The notes under the pieces are model-generated. The model saw only the letters and a list, made by a program, of their open reading frames with translations, was not told the origin of the DNA and made no database searches. A stretch of 39,190 bases of DNA from the NCBI GenBank assembly GCA_964564225.1, contig CAZMAF010000008.1, positions 1-39,190 on the forward strand. The letters run 5' to 3'. Positions within the stretch are counted from its first letter, which is position 1, and each line of letters starts with the position of its first letter. The translations under genes were made by a program, and so were the position numbers. The DNA is from RGIG1993 sp964564225 (lineage in GTDB: Bacteria > Bacillota > Clostridia > Oscillospirales > CAG-272). Of this stretch, positions 16,630 to 24,147 are shown piece after piece.

Positions 16630-16700
16630 TTGTGAAAACACAAGCGGATAATGGCATATTGACAGACGGTGTGAAGCAGTATCCGTTTATGTTTTCACAA
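16630..16700. repeat. 21-bp inverted repeat between oppA and oppB
   Basis: ttgtgaaaacacaagcggata (16630-16650, written here as two halves ttgtgaaaaca and caagcggata) pairs with 16680-16700, with two mismatches. The loop is 29 bases. The right arm lies about 25 bases before the oppB ribosome site. It may fold in mRNA or bind a regulator; no mobile-element gene is attached. Confidence 0.75.
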
Positions 16701-16736
16701 GACACAGTTTGAATTTGAATTTTTTGGAGGATGCGT

Positions 16737-17759
16737 ATGGGTAAATATATCGTTAAAAGACTCTTTTATATCCTCGCGGTATTTCTGATTCTTTCCATGA
16801 TCATTTATCTTGTATATAATATGCTTCCCGTGGACAAGGCTGCCGAAAAGGCGAAGACGGAGGTACAGCAGAGTAAGGGGGAGCTGAATTATGATGAACG
16901 CTATGAGTTCTGGCAAAAGCAGTACGGACTCGACGGCAATATTTTTGAAAGGTATTTGCGTTGGCTTGGCGTATATCCTTATGCCGACGGTCATTTTGAA
17001 GGACTTTTGCAGGGTAATTTCGGTGAATCCCGTATGCAGAACAAGCCTGTGACCGAGGTAATTGCCGAGCCGATGAAGAATACCGTCTTTATTAACGTAT
17101 TTGCAACGGTTCTGGCGCTCGGTATTACCATTCCGATGGGTATTTTCTGCGCGGTTAAGCGCGGCTCGAAGCGGGATACCGTCATTCAGGTGGGTACGGT
17201 TGTCGGATACAGTTTGCCGATCTTTATTATCGCCATTGTTTTTATATGGCTGTTTGCCGTGCTGCTCGGATGGTTTCCCGTTAACGGTATGCAATCGGCG
17301 GGTAGTGAAAACTGGACGGCGGCGGCGCGTTTTTGGGATAAGATGTATCATCTCTGTCTGCCGCTGATCGTTATGACCTTCTGCTCGCTTGGCGGTATGA
17401 CACGTTACGTGCGCGCTTCGATGATCGAAGCGCTTTCGATGGACTGCGTTCGTACCGCGCGCGCCAAAGGTCTTCGCGAAAAGGTTGTAATCTATTCTCA
17501 CGCATGGCGTAATGCGCTGATTCCCATTGTTACGCTCGTTATCGGGTGGTTTCTGAGTATTTTTTCGGGTTCTTTGATGATTGAGAACATTTTTGCCCTG
17601 AACGGTATCGGTAAGATCTATTTTGATGCTCTGACGAATAACGATAACGAGGTCATTCTGGCTTTGCAGATGTTCTACATCTTCATTTCGCTTGCGGGCA
17701 ATCTTCTGATCGACATTGCATACGGCTTCGTTGATCCGCGTGTCAGAGTCAATAAATAA
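16737..17759 (+). CDS. oppB: Oligopeptide ABC transporter permease OppB
   Basis: A 340-residue inner-membrane permease that pairs with OppC. It starts with the typical MGKYIVKRLFYILAVFLILS helix and has six membrane segments. The EAA loop is visible (MDCVRTARAKGLREKVVIYSHAWRNAL), which docks onto the ATPase subunits. FGESRMQNKPVTEVI and the end IDIAYGFVDPRVRV are OppB hallmarks; length is near normal with a modest periplasmic-side extension (VDKAAEKAKTEVQQSKGELN). Start 16737 is chosen because ggagg sits 6 bases away; ATG 16731 touches that site. Followed by oppC after 12 bases. Confidence 0.93.
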   Translation: MGKYIVKRLFYILAVFLILSMIIYLVYNMLPVDKAAEKAKTEVQQSKGELNYDERYEFWQKQYGLDGNIFERYLRWLGVYPYADGHFEGLLQGNFGESRMQNKPVTEVIAEPMKNTVFINVFATVLALGITIPMGIFCAVKRGSKRDTVIQVGTVVGYSLPIFIIAIVFIWLFAVLLGWFPVNGMQSAGSENWTAAARFWDKMYHLCLPLIVMTFCSLGGMTRYVRASMIEALSMDCVRTARAKGLREKVVIYSHAWRNALIPIVTLVIGWFLSIFSGSLMIENIFALNGIGKIYFDALTNNDNEVILALQMFYIFISLAGNLLIDIAYGFVDPRVRVNK

Positions 17760-17771
17760 GGAGGCGCTGAT

Positions 17772-19721
17772 ATGTCTAATCGCAATCAGGATATGAAAAA
17801 AGAAAACGTTTTTCTTCGTATCGGTAAGTCGTTTCTTCGTTGGGGACGCCGTATGATTTTCGGCGGCAGCAAAGAGCTTTCGGGTGAGGATGTTTTTACG
17901 CTTGAACGTCTGGAAAGTCCATCTAAGCTTGCCATCAAAGCCTTTTTCAGAAGAAAGCTTGCTGTTGTGGCGTTGTTCGTTCTCGTCGGGATTTTTGCTT
18001 TTGTTTTTATCGGCTCGCTTGTCTGTCCGATCGATCTTGCGTATACCGATCCGCTTCAGAAGAATATTGCGCCCGTTTTGTCGATGCGCCGCGTTCCTCG
18101 CGAGCTTCGCGACAATATTCGCGCGATCAGCGGATTTTCAAATTTTACGCTGGGCGTATCGACGGATCATTCGCTTTATATCTGGGGATCAACCAAGAAT
18201 GCGCTCACCAAGATCAACGTGGCGGATTTTCCCGAGGAAATCCGTGAGGGTAACGTAGCGTATGCCGCGGCAGGCCGTGACCATGCGATCGCGATCACCT
18301 CTGACGGTAAGATCGTCGGTTGGGGCGACAGATCGCTTGCGCAATACGGTCTGAATACCGATACGGCAAATCCCGCACTCGTTTCAATGCCCGAAGAACT
18401 TGTGAACGGTACGATCGACGTGACGAAGGTGGAGTCGCTTACCTGTGGTTCGCAGGTAACGGCGCTTGTGATTGACGGCAAGATCTATGCATGGGGTAAT
18501 GCAAATTCTTGTATTAACCTGAAAGAGCTGATCGCGGCGGATTATTCTGACGTCAGAAAAGTCGTTTTTTCAAACTATTATGCCGTCGTTCTGTTTAAGG
18601 ATGGCACATACGCTTCTCCCGCAGGGCCGCTTTTCGGTGCTACGGCAACGGTTTCCGACCGTGATAAAAAGGTCGATCTCGTCGACTATCTTTACACCAA
18701 AAAGGTAATTGACGTTGCGGCGACAGACAACTGCTTTGCTTTTCTTTGTGACGACGGTACGATCGCCGTGCAGTCTGCCTCGCGTTACGGTGAGGATCAG
18801 ATCGTGAAGATTCCCGAGGGCGAAAAGATTGTATCAATTGCCTCGGGTACAAGACATTTTGCGGTGACGACTGATGCGGGCAAGGCGTATGCATGGGGGC
18901 ATAATGGCTACGGTCAGTGCGATTTTTACGGTGCTTCGGCAAACGAAGTTTATACCGGTGCTTATCAGACCTATCTTGTGAACGACGGTGAGCTTGTCGG
19001 TTCGTTCGGGATGCGCGGTTACGTTTTCGGCACGGACGGCGTGGGCAGAGATACGCTGACGCGTATTATTCACGGCGGTAAAATGACGATGACGGTGGGC
19101 GCGGTCGCGGTTATCGTTTCGTCGATCATTGCGGTCATCGTCGGTTGTGTTTCGGGCTATTTCGGAGGCTGGGTTGATATGCTTCTGATGCGTATTACCG
19201 AGATTTTTTCGGCAATTCCGTTTTTACCCTTTGCTATGATGCTTTCAATTGTTATCCGCAATTATCCGATCTCGGAAAATGTGCGTATTTTCATTATCAT
19301 GATCATTCTCGGCGTTCTGTCCTGGACAGGCCTTGCCCGTATGATTCGCGGTCAGGTCCTTGCCGAGAGAGAAAAAGAGTTTGTTACTGCCGCCAAGAGT
19401 ATGGGCGTTAAGGAATCGAAGATCGCGTTCCGTCACATTTTACCGAATATTATTTCGGTTATTCTTGTTTCGCTGGCGCTCGACTTTGCCGGCTGTCTTC
19501 TGACCGAGTCTTCGCTTTCCTACCTCGGATTTGGCGTTCAGCAGCCCCGTCCTACCTGGGGGAATATGCTGAACGGCGCGAACAATTCGGTCGTCATTCA
19601 GAATTATTGGTGGCAATGGGTATTCCCCGCGCTTTTTCTTGCCATTGCCACCATCAGTATTAACGTGATCGGGGATACCGTGCGCGACGTTCTTGACCCC
19701 AGGAGCGCACAGGAAAAGTAA
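17772..19721 (+). CDS. oppC: OppC permease with inserted RCC1-like beta-propeller
   Basis: A 649-residue permease, about twice the usual OppC length. TM1 is at about 63-85. Residues about 118-410 form an RCC1-type repeat domain with several blade motifs: LGVSTDHSLYIWGS, DHAIAITSDGKIVGWGDRS, VTALVIDGKIYAWGN, YAVVLFKDGT, HFAVTTDAGKAYAWGHNGYG. Normal OppC resumes at VFGTDGVGRDTLTRIIHGGK (about 418-437) and continues with five helices and the EAA loop (EFVTAAKSMGVKESKIAFRHILPN), ending GDTVRDVLDPR. The insertion lies in the loop after TM1, which faces outside, so it should sit beside the OppA docking site. RCC1 propellers bind proteins or ligands elsewhere; here the role is unknown. Frame, codon use and ribosome site (aaggaggcg) look intact. 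Confidence 0.92.
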   Translation: MSNRNQDMKKENVFLRIGKSFLRWGRRMIFGGSKELSGEDVFTLERLESPSKLAIKAFFRRKLAVVALFVLVGIFAFVFIGSLVCPIDLAYTDPLQKNIAPVLSMRRVPRELRDNIRAISGFSNFTLGVSTDHSLYIWGSTKNALTKINVADFPEEIREGNVAYAAAGRDHAIAITSDGKIVGWGDRSLAQYGLNTDTANPALVSMPEELVNGTIDVTKVESLTCGSQVTALVIDGKIYAWGNANSCINLKELIAADYSDVRKVVFSNYYAVVLFKDGTYASPAGPLFGATATVSDRDKKVDLVDYLYTKKVIDVAATDNCFAFLCDDGTIAVQSASRYGEDQIVKIPEGEKIVSIASGTRHFAVTTDAGKAYAWGHNGYGQCDFYGASANEVYTGAYQTYLVNDGELVGSFGMRGYVFGTDGVGRDTLTRIIHGGKMTMTVGAVAVIVSSIIAVIVGCVSGYFGGWVDMLLMRITEIFSAIPFLPFAMMLSIVIRNYPISENVRIFIIMIILGVLSWTGLARMIRGQVLAEREKEFVTAAKSMGVKESKIAFRHILPNIISVILVSLALDFAGCLLTESSLSYLGFGVQQPRPTWGNMLNGANNSVVIQNYWWQWVFPALFLAIATISINVIGDTVRDVLDPRSAQEK

Positions 19722-19738
19722 GAACAGGAGGTTGGAAT

Positions 19739-20758
19739 ATGGCATTACTTGAAGTTAAGAACCTTCACACGTATTTTAAGACGAGAAAAGGCGTTGTCAG
19801 GGCGGTAAGCGGTGTTTCCTATGAGATCGAACGCGGCAAAACGCTCGGTATCGTGGGCGAATCGGGCTCGGGTAAGAGCGTTTCGGCAATGAGTATTCTT
19901 CGTTTGCTTGACGGAAACGGCTATATTGCCGAGGGCGAGATCAAATTTGACGGCGTTGATCTGACGAGTCTTGGCACAGAGGAGCTGTGTTCGATTCGCG
20001 GCAACCGTATTTCCGTGATTTTCCAAGAGCCGATGACTTCGCTCAATCCCGTTTTTTCGGTTAAAAAACAGCTCTCCGAGCCGTTTATCATTCATCAGGG
20101 TATGACGAAAAAGAAAGCGGCATCAAAGAGTCTTGAGATGCTTCGCGCCGTTCAGATTCCCAATCCCGAGGCGGTGCTTCGTCAGTATCCCCATCAGCTT
20201 TCGGGCGGTATGCGCCAGCGTGTGATGATTGCAATGGCGCTTGCCTGTAAGCCTGATATTCTGATTGCCGATGAGCCGACGACGGCGCTCGACGTTACCA
20301 TTCAAGCTCAGATTCTTCGTCTTATGAACGATCTGCAAAAGGAAAACGGTACGGCGATTCTTTTTATTACGCACGATCTCGGCGTTATTAACGAAATGGC
20401 GGACGACGTTGCGGTTATGTATTGCGGTCAGGTCGTGGAAGCGACGTCGGCGAAGACGATTTTTACCGATTGTCCCGTGAGTCACCCTTACACCGAGGGA
20501 CTTATGTATTCCATTCCGCGACTGAACGGTACGCGCGCAAAGCTTGAGCCGATTCCGGGCGCTGTGCCTCATCCTCTTCTTCTGCCGAAGGGTTGCAAAT
20601 TTGCACCTCGCTGTAAGTACGCGACGTCAAAGTGCTTTGAGCAAGAGCCCGCTCTTGCTTTGGTAAAGCCCGGTCAGAAGATTCGTTGTTTCTATCCGGA
20701 AAAGGAGGTGAGAAACAGTGCCGAACACCAAAAAACTGTTATCCATCACAAATCTTAA
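19739..20758 (+). CDS. oppD: Oligopeptide ABC transporter ATPase OppD
   Basis: A 339-residue cytoplasmic ATPase with Walker A GESGSGKS (about 40-47), Q-loop FQEPMTSLNPV, signature LSGGMRQRV, Walker B ILIADEPTTALDVT and H-loop ITHD. The C-terminal oligopeptide domain has the conserved cysteines (GCKFAPRCKYATSKC, then IRCFY). Length is normal, unlike its partner OppF. The last 41 bases overlap the start of oppF, so the final residues (VRNSAEHQKTVIHHKS) are encoded by sequence that also provides the oppF ribosome site. Ribosome site aggagg is 8 bases before the ATG. Confidence 0.94.
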   Translation: MALLEVKNLHTYFKTRKGVVRAVSGVSYEIERGKTLGIVGESGSGKSVSAMSILRLLDGNGYIAEGEIKFDGVDLTSLGTEELCSIRGNRISVIFQEPMTSLNPVFSVKKQLSEPFIIHQGMTKKKAASKSLEMLRAVQIPNPEAVLRQYPHQLSGGMRQRVMIAMALACKPDILIADEPTTALDVTIQAQILRLMNDLQKENGTAILFITHDLGVINEMADDVAVMYCGQVVEATSAKTIFTDCPVSHPYTEGLMYSIPRLNGTRAKLEPIPGAVPHPLLLPKGCKFAPRCKYATSKCFEQEPALALVKPGQKIRCFYPEKEVRNSAEHQKTVIHHKS

Positions 20759-22352
20759 AAAGTATTTTCCGATTGCCAAGAGCAGTCTTTTTCAGAAAGA
20801 ACAGCTTTACGTCCGCGCCAATGAGGAAATTACCATTGACATTTACGAGGGTGAGACCTTCGGTCTTGTCGGTGAGTCGGGCTGCGGTAAATCGACGCTC
20901 GGACGTGTTTTGCTTCAGCTTTACGGTCAGACGGCGGGCAGTACGCTCTATTATGGACGAACGCTTGCCGAAATAGCGCCGTCTTACGTCGAAAAGACGC
21001 TTTTAAACGCCCCTGATATGATTGCGGCGTACGGGAAGCTCTTGAAAAAAGCGGATGAGCTTACGAAAATCTGTGACGATGCGGGCGATCAAGCCACTTT
21101 TTTCGATATTCAGAACCGCAACCTTGCGATTGCCGAATGTCAGACGGCATTTGGTAATATTGTGAAAATTCTCGGCGGCTTTGCTTCTCTTGACGATTGT
21201 CGCGAGGGCGCAGCCGCGCTTCTCAAGCAGCATAGGGCAAACGTTCTGGTTGCCAGACTCCGCGCCTTGCTTCTCGATACAGAAGGGAAAATAGAGTTTA
21301 CGGTTTCTCTGATTGAAGAAGTAAAGCGCTTGGAAGGTGCTGTAAAAAAGCAGCAAAGAGCAAGGAAAAAGCTTGAAGGCTATCGCGCGAAAAAAGCTGC
21401 TAAAGAGGCAGAGCTTTCGCGCGCTATTCAAAAAGCCGGGATGCTTGCCAAAGAGGTGGACGCTCTGCGAGCTGAATATTCCGATGATCCTGATTTTATG
21501 GCGTATGAAGCGCAGCTTGACGACGGTGTTGATCTTTCGCGCCTCACCTATAACGAAATGCGTTTTCTTCGCAAGGATCTGCAGATTATTTTCCAAGACC
21601 CGTATTCCTCCCTTGATCCGCGCATGACGGTTGGGCAGATTATTGAGGAAGGTCTTGTGACGCATAAGTATTTTAAGCACGGCTCTGCTAAAATGAAGGA
21701 ATATATCCTTGACGTTATGAGACGTTGCGGTCTTCAGGACTATATGCTGCACCGCTATCCGCATCAGTTTTCGGGCGGACAAAGACAGCGCATCTGTATT
21801 GCCCGCGCGCTTGCCGTCAAGCCGAAATTTGTTGTTTGCGACGAGTGTGTTTCGGCGCTTGACGTGTCTATCCAGTCGCAGATCATCAATCTGCTTGACG
21901 AGTTGAAGGAAAAGGAAAATCTGACGTATCTTTTCATTTCGCACGACCTTTCGGTCGTTCGCCATATTTCTGACCGTATCGGCGTTATGTATCTTGGTAA
22001 TATCGTTGAGCTTGGCGATTCGGAAACCGTTTTTCGGGATCCCCGTCATCCCTATACCGTAGCGCTGCTTTCTTCGATTCCCACAACCGATGCTGACAGT
22101 CCTGAGAAGGAGCATATCATTCTGGAGGGTAATATTCCGAGCCCGATCCGTCCTCCCGACGGCTGTAAATTTCACACCCGTTGCTTTATGGCGTGTGAAA
22201 AATGCAAAAGAGTACCGCCTCCCGTTGTGGAGGTTGAGCCCGGACATTTTGTCGCCTGCCACAATCCCGATCGCAAGGTTGATGAGGATGGAAAGTTTTT
22301 ATTTGACGTTACGACGGGCGTGCGCGCCTCGCGCGATCAGAGGTGTATGTAA
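20718..22352 (+). CDS. oppF: OppF ATPase with a long helical insertion after Walker A
   Basis: A 544-residue ATPase; OppF is normally about 310-330. Walker A is GESGCGKST (52-60). From about 82 to 272 there is an extra region that is mostly helical and charged, with a likely coiled coil (about 190-255: EEVKRLEGAVKKQQRARKKL and KKAAKEAELSRAI). The ATPase resumes with RKDLQIIFQDPYSSLDPRM (Q-loop), FSGGQRQRI (351-359), Walker B FVVCDECVSALD (Cys in place of the usual Pro after DE), H-loop SHD, and the oligopeptide domain with GCKFHTRC. The insertion lies where the beta-subdomain meets the helical subdomain. GTG start at 20718 is supported by aaaggaggtga 7 bases upstream, inside oppD. Confidence 0.92.
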   Translation: MPNTKKLLSITNLKKYFPIAKSSLFQKEQLYVRANEEITIDIYEGETFGLVGESGCGKSTLGRVLLQLYGQTAGSTLYYGRTLAEIAPSYVEKTLLNAPDMIAAYGKLLKKADELTKICDDAGDQATFFDIQNRNLAIAECQTAFGNIVKILGGFASLDDCREGAAALLKQHRANVLVARLRALLLDTEGKIEFTVSLIEEVKRLEGAVKKQQRARKKLEGYRAKKAAKEAELSRAIQKAGMLAKEVDALRAEYSDDPDFMAYEAQLDDGVDLSRLTYNEMRFLRKDLQIIFQDPYSSLDPRMTVGQIIEEGLVTHKYFKHGSAKMKEYILDVMRRCGLQDYMLHRYPHQFSGGQRQRICIARALAVKPKFVVCDECVSALDVSIQSQIINLLDELKEKENLTYLFISHDLSVVRHISDRIGVMYLGNIVELGDSETVFRDPRHPYTVALLSSIPTTDADSPEKEHIILEGNIPSPIRPPDGCKFHTRCFMACEKCKRVPPPVVEVEPGHFVACHNPDRKVDEDGKFLFDVTTGVRASRDQRCM

Positions 22353-22552
22353 TGCGTTGGCAAAAACGACTGAAAAAGGATTACCGTGAAAAGCTTGCCG
22401 CCTTCCGCGAGGCGCTTGAGAATGAGGGCGGCGCTTCCCGAAAAGACACCTTTGCGATGGTTGTTTCGGCATTCATTGTTTTTCTGCCGGTTGCGCTTCT
22501 CGTATTATTTGTTCTTGCGGCGCTTCTTCTTATCCCGATGGGGTCAGGATAA
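22352..22552 (+). CDS. Small single-pass membrane protein of the opp operon
   Basis: A 66-residue protein whose ATG overlaps the oppF stop by one base (TAATG). A basic, charged N-terminus (RWQKRLKKDYREKLAAFREA) precedes one strongly hydrophobic helix (about 36-62) ending PMGSG. I do not recognise a family. The coupling to oppF suggests it works with this transporter, perhaps as an accessory subunit touching the membrane domain, but that is inference. Confidence 0.7.
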   Translation: MRWQKRLKKDYREKLAAFREALENEGGASRKDTFAMVVSAFIVFLPVALLVLFVLAALLLIPMGSG

Positions 22553-22633
22553 AAACGGGTATTTTTTTGATGTTCCGGTAGAGAACTGAGCAAGCGCCGC
22601 TATTATAGTATGCGAAATCCGCGGATAAAAGAT

Positions 22634-22666
22634 AAAAGAGAGAACACAGTCGTGTTCTCTCTTTTT
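22634..22666. terminator. Bidirectional terminator between opp and cotJ operons
   Basis: gagagaacac (22638-22647) pairs with gtgttctctc (22652-22661), followed by TTTTT and preceded by an A-run, so it works on both strands. It separates the convergent opp and cotJ operons. Confidence 0.9.
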
Positions 22667-22667
22667 G

Positions 22668-23276
22668 TTATTGGCAGGGTTTATCGAAGGCGGGATTATA
22701 TTGATAGAAATTGGATTTATTTGAAAAAGTCTCCTGCGCGATGCCGAGGCAGTCGCCGAAACGCTGATAATGCACGATTTCACGCTCGCGCAAGAAGCGC
22801 AAGGGGTCTTTGACGTCGGGATCGTCCACAAGCCGCAGCAGATTGTCGTATGAAAGCCGCGCCTTTTGCTCGGCGGCGAGATTTTCGTGGATGTCGGCAA
22901 AGACGTCACCCGAAACCGAGAGCGTTTCGGTGGAAAAGGCAACGCCCGATGCCGCCTGCGGATAGACTGAGGCGGTATGATCGACGAAGTAGGTGTCAAA
23001 GCCCGAGCGTTTGATTTCCTCGATCGAGAGGCAACGGGTGAGCTGATAGAGAATGGCAGATACCATTTCAATGTGACCGAGCTCCTCGGTTCCGATGTCG
23101 GTGAACATACCCGCGATGCGTCTGTCGGGCATAGAAAAGCGCTGTTGCAGATAGCGTGTTGCCGCGCCCAGCTCACCGTGAGGACCGCCAAGCTGAGAAA
23201 TGATAACCTTGGCGAGCGCGGGGTTGGGGTTTTTGATTTTAACGGGGTATTGTAGTTTCTTTTCGTAAATAAACAT
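22668..23276 (-). CDS. cotJC: Spore coat protein CotJC (manganese catalase family)
   Basis: A 202-residue protein of the manganese catalase fold, deposited in the spore coat. It begins MFIYEKKLQYPVKIKNPNPA and has the metal-ligand helices GPHGELGAATRYL, DIGTEELGHIEMV and, later, ENLAAEQKARL and EIVHYQRFG. Glu and His ligands for a dimanganese site are therefore in place. The length matches CotJC. Last gene of the cotJABC order, 2 bases after cotJB. In Bacillus the operon is sigma-E dependent; the same timing is likely here. Confidence 0.95.
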   Translation of the reverse strand: MFIYEKKLQYPVKIKNPNPALAKVIISQLGGPHGELGAATRYLQQRFSMPDRRIAGMFTDIGTEELGHIEMVSAILYQLTRCLSIEEIKRSGFDTYFVDHTASVYPQAASGVAFSTETLSVSGDVFADIHENLAAEQKARLSYDNLLRLVDDPDVKDPLRFLREREIVHYQRFGDCLGIAQETFSNKSNFYQYNPAFDKPCQ

Positions 23277-23278
23277 AA

Positions 23279-23524
23279 TCAGTCAGCCTCCAATTCCCAT
23301 GGCCAAGGTGTGTGCGTCCAGAGATTTTTTTCGCTTATATCCCGCTTGGTGAGGGGTGCGCAGTTTTTGACGTAGGTTTCCTTCAGCTCGCGGCGTTCTT
23401 CCAAAAGCTCCGTCAGGTAGGAAAGGGCTTCGTCACAGTCGTAAGCGTGAAGATAGAGAACGGTGTCGAGGATCGCAAGGTCGAGTGCGCGAATGTTTTG
23501 TAAAAGAGAATGATTATCTTGCAT
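23279..23524 (-). CDS. cotJB: Spore coat protein CotJB
   Basis: An 81-residue spore coat component. Family features are the helical N-terminus (ALDLAILDTVLYLHAYDCDEAL) and the end WTHTPWPWELEAD. The start is the ATG at 23524, with aaggag 7 bases upstream on the minus strand. The frame extends further upstream without a ribosome site. CotJB is needed for assembly of the CotJ proteins into the coat in Bacillus. The arrangement cotJA-cotJB-cotJC is complete here. Confidence 0.93.
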   Translation of the reverse strand: MQDNHSLLQNIRALDLAILDTVLYLHAYDCDEALSYLTELLEERRELKETYVKNCAPLTKRDISEKNLWTHTPWPWELEAD

Positions 23525-23540
23525 CGTTAAGCTCCTTTCG

Positions 23541-23810
23541 TTAATGGCGGCAGGGATTAAAGGGCTTATCGAGGTCGGCAAACAGCGTGCCGCGCGAGAG
23601 GGCTTTCATCGGTTCATAGAGATTTTTGAAGCACTGCTTCGGTGAAAATACCATGGCAATTGAGGTAGGGTTTTCAACGGTGTTGATCGGTGTACGGCAG
23701 GTCTCGCGTTTTTCAAGGCAGCTTGATTGAGGCGGTGTATAGGACGAATACCCTTGCCCTCTTACCGTGCGGCAGGTTGGGCAAAAGCGGTCGTTACGCT
23801 GATAATCCAT
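23541..23810 (-). CDS. cotJA: Spore coat associated protein CotJA
   Basis: An 89-residue protein whose C-terminal half carries the CotJA pattern (AMVFSPKQCFKNLYEPMKAL, RGTLFADLDKPFNPC). The N-terminus is longer and Cys-rich (RFCPTCRTVRGQG, SSCLEKRETCRT). ATG 23810 has aaagga upstream; the longer open frame to 23972 lacks a site. Upstream on the minus strand there is a GCATAAAAT element (about 23860) that could be a sigma-E -10, but the -35 is unclear. Confidence 0.9.
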   Translation of the reverse strand: MDYQRNDRFCPTCRTVRGQGYSSYTPPQSSCLEKRETCRTPINTVENPTSIAMVFSPKQCFKNLYEPMKALSRGTLFADLDKPFNPCRH

Positions 23811-23994
23811 AATTGATTTCCTTTCGGTGTTTGATCGTGAGGCTATCCTCGTTATCATTTTATGCGGTAGGTTTTGAGTCTGTGAACACATCTCTGATGG
23901 GTAAAAAAAGAAAATCGGATAAATATTCAAGACAAAAATTTCATTTTTTCTCAAAAAAGCAATACGGTGCAAGTGTAAAGCAGCTCTATGATGC

Positions 23995-24022
23995 TTGACA
24001 AAAAAAATAATTATGTTAAAAT
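23995..24022 (+). promoter_or_regulatory. Sigma-A promoter of the glycosidase gene
   Basis: TTGACA (23995-24000) and TAAAAT (24017-24022) with a 16-base spacer. The leader is about 120 bases and contains a weak alternative start at 24055 (GTG) but no strong site there. Confidence 0.75.
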
Positions 24023-24147
24023 AGACCTGATGAATAAAACAAGGCGGTTTTGTCGTGTTTTTAGAGCGACATACGCTTTCGGCAAACGGAACGTATTGTA
24101 CTGTATGTTACACGGTTATTCAGAAAAATTCAGGGGAGTATAAGGAC

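Noticed and set aside
18062..19020. RCC1 segment as a possible assembly chimera
   Set aside because: Both junctions stay in frame, codon use is unchanged, and the OppC motifs resume exactly where expected, so a genuine insertion is the simpler reading.
21003..22262. 419-codon open frame on the minus strand
   Set aside because: It mirrors oppF codons and has no recognisable domain; the plus strand encodes a full ATPase.
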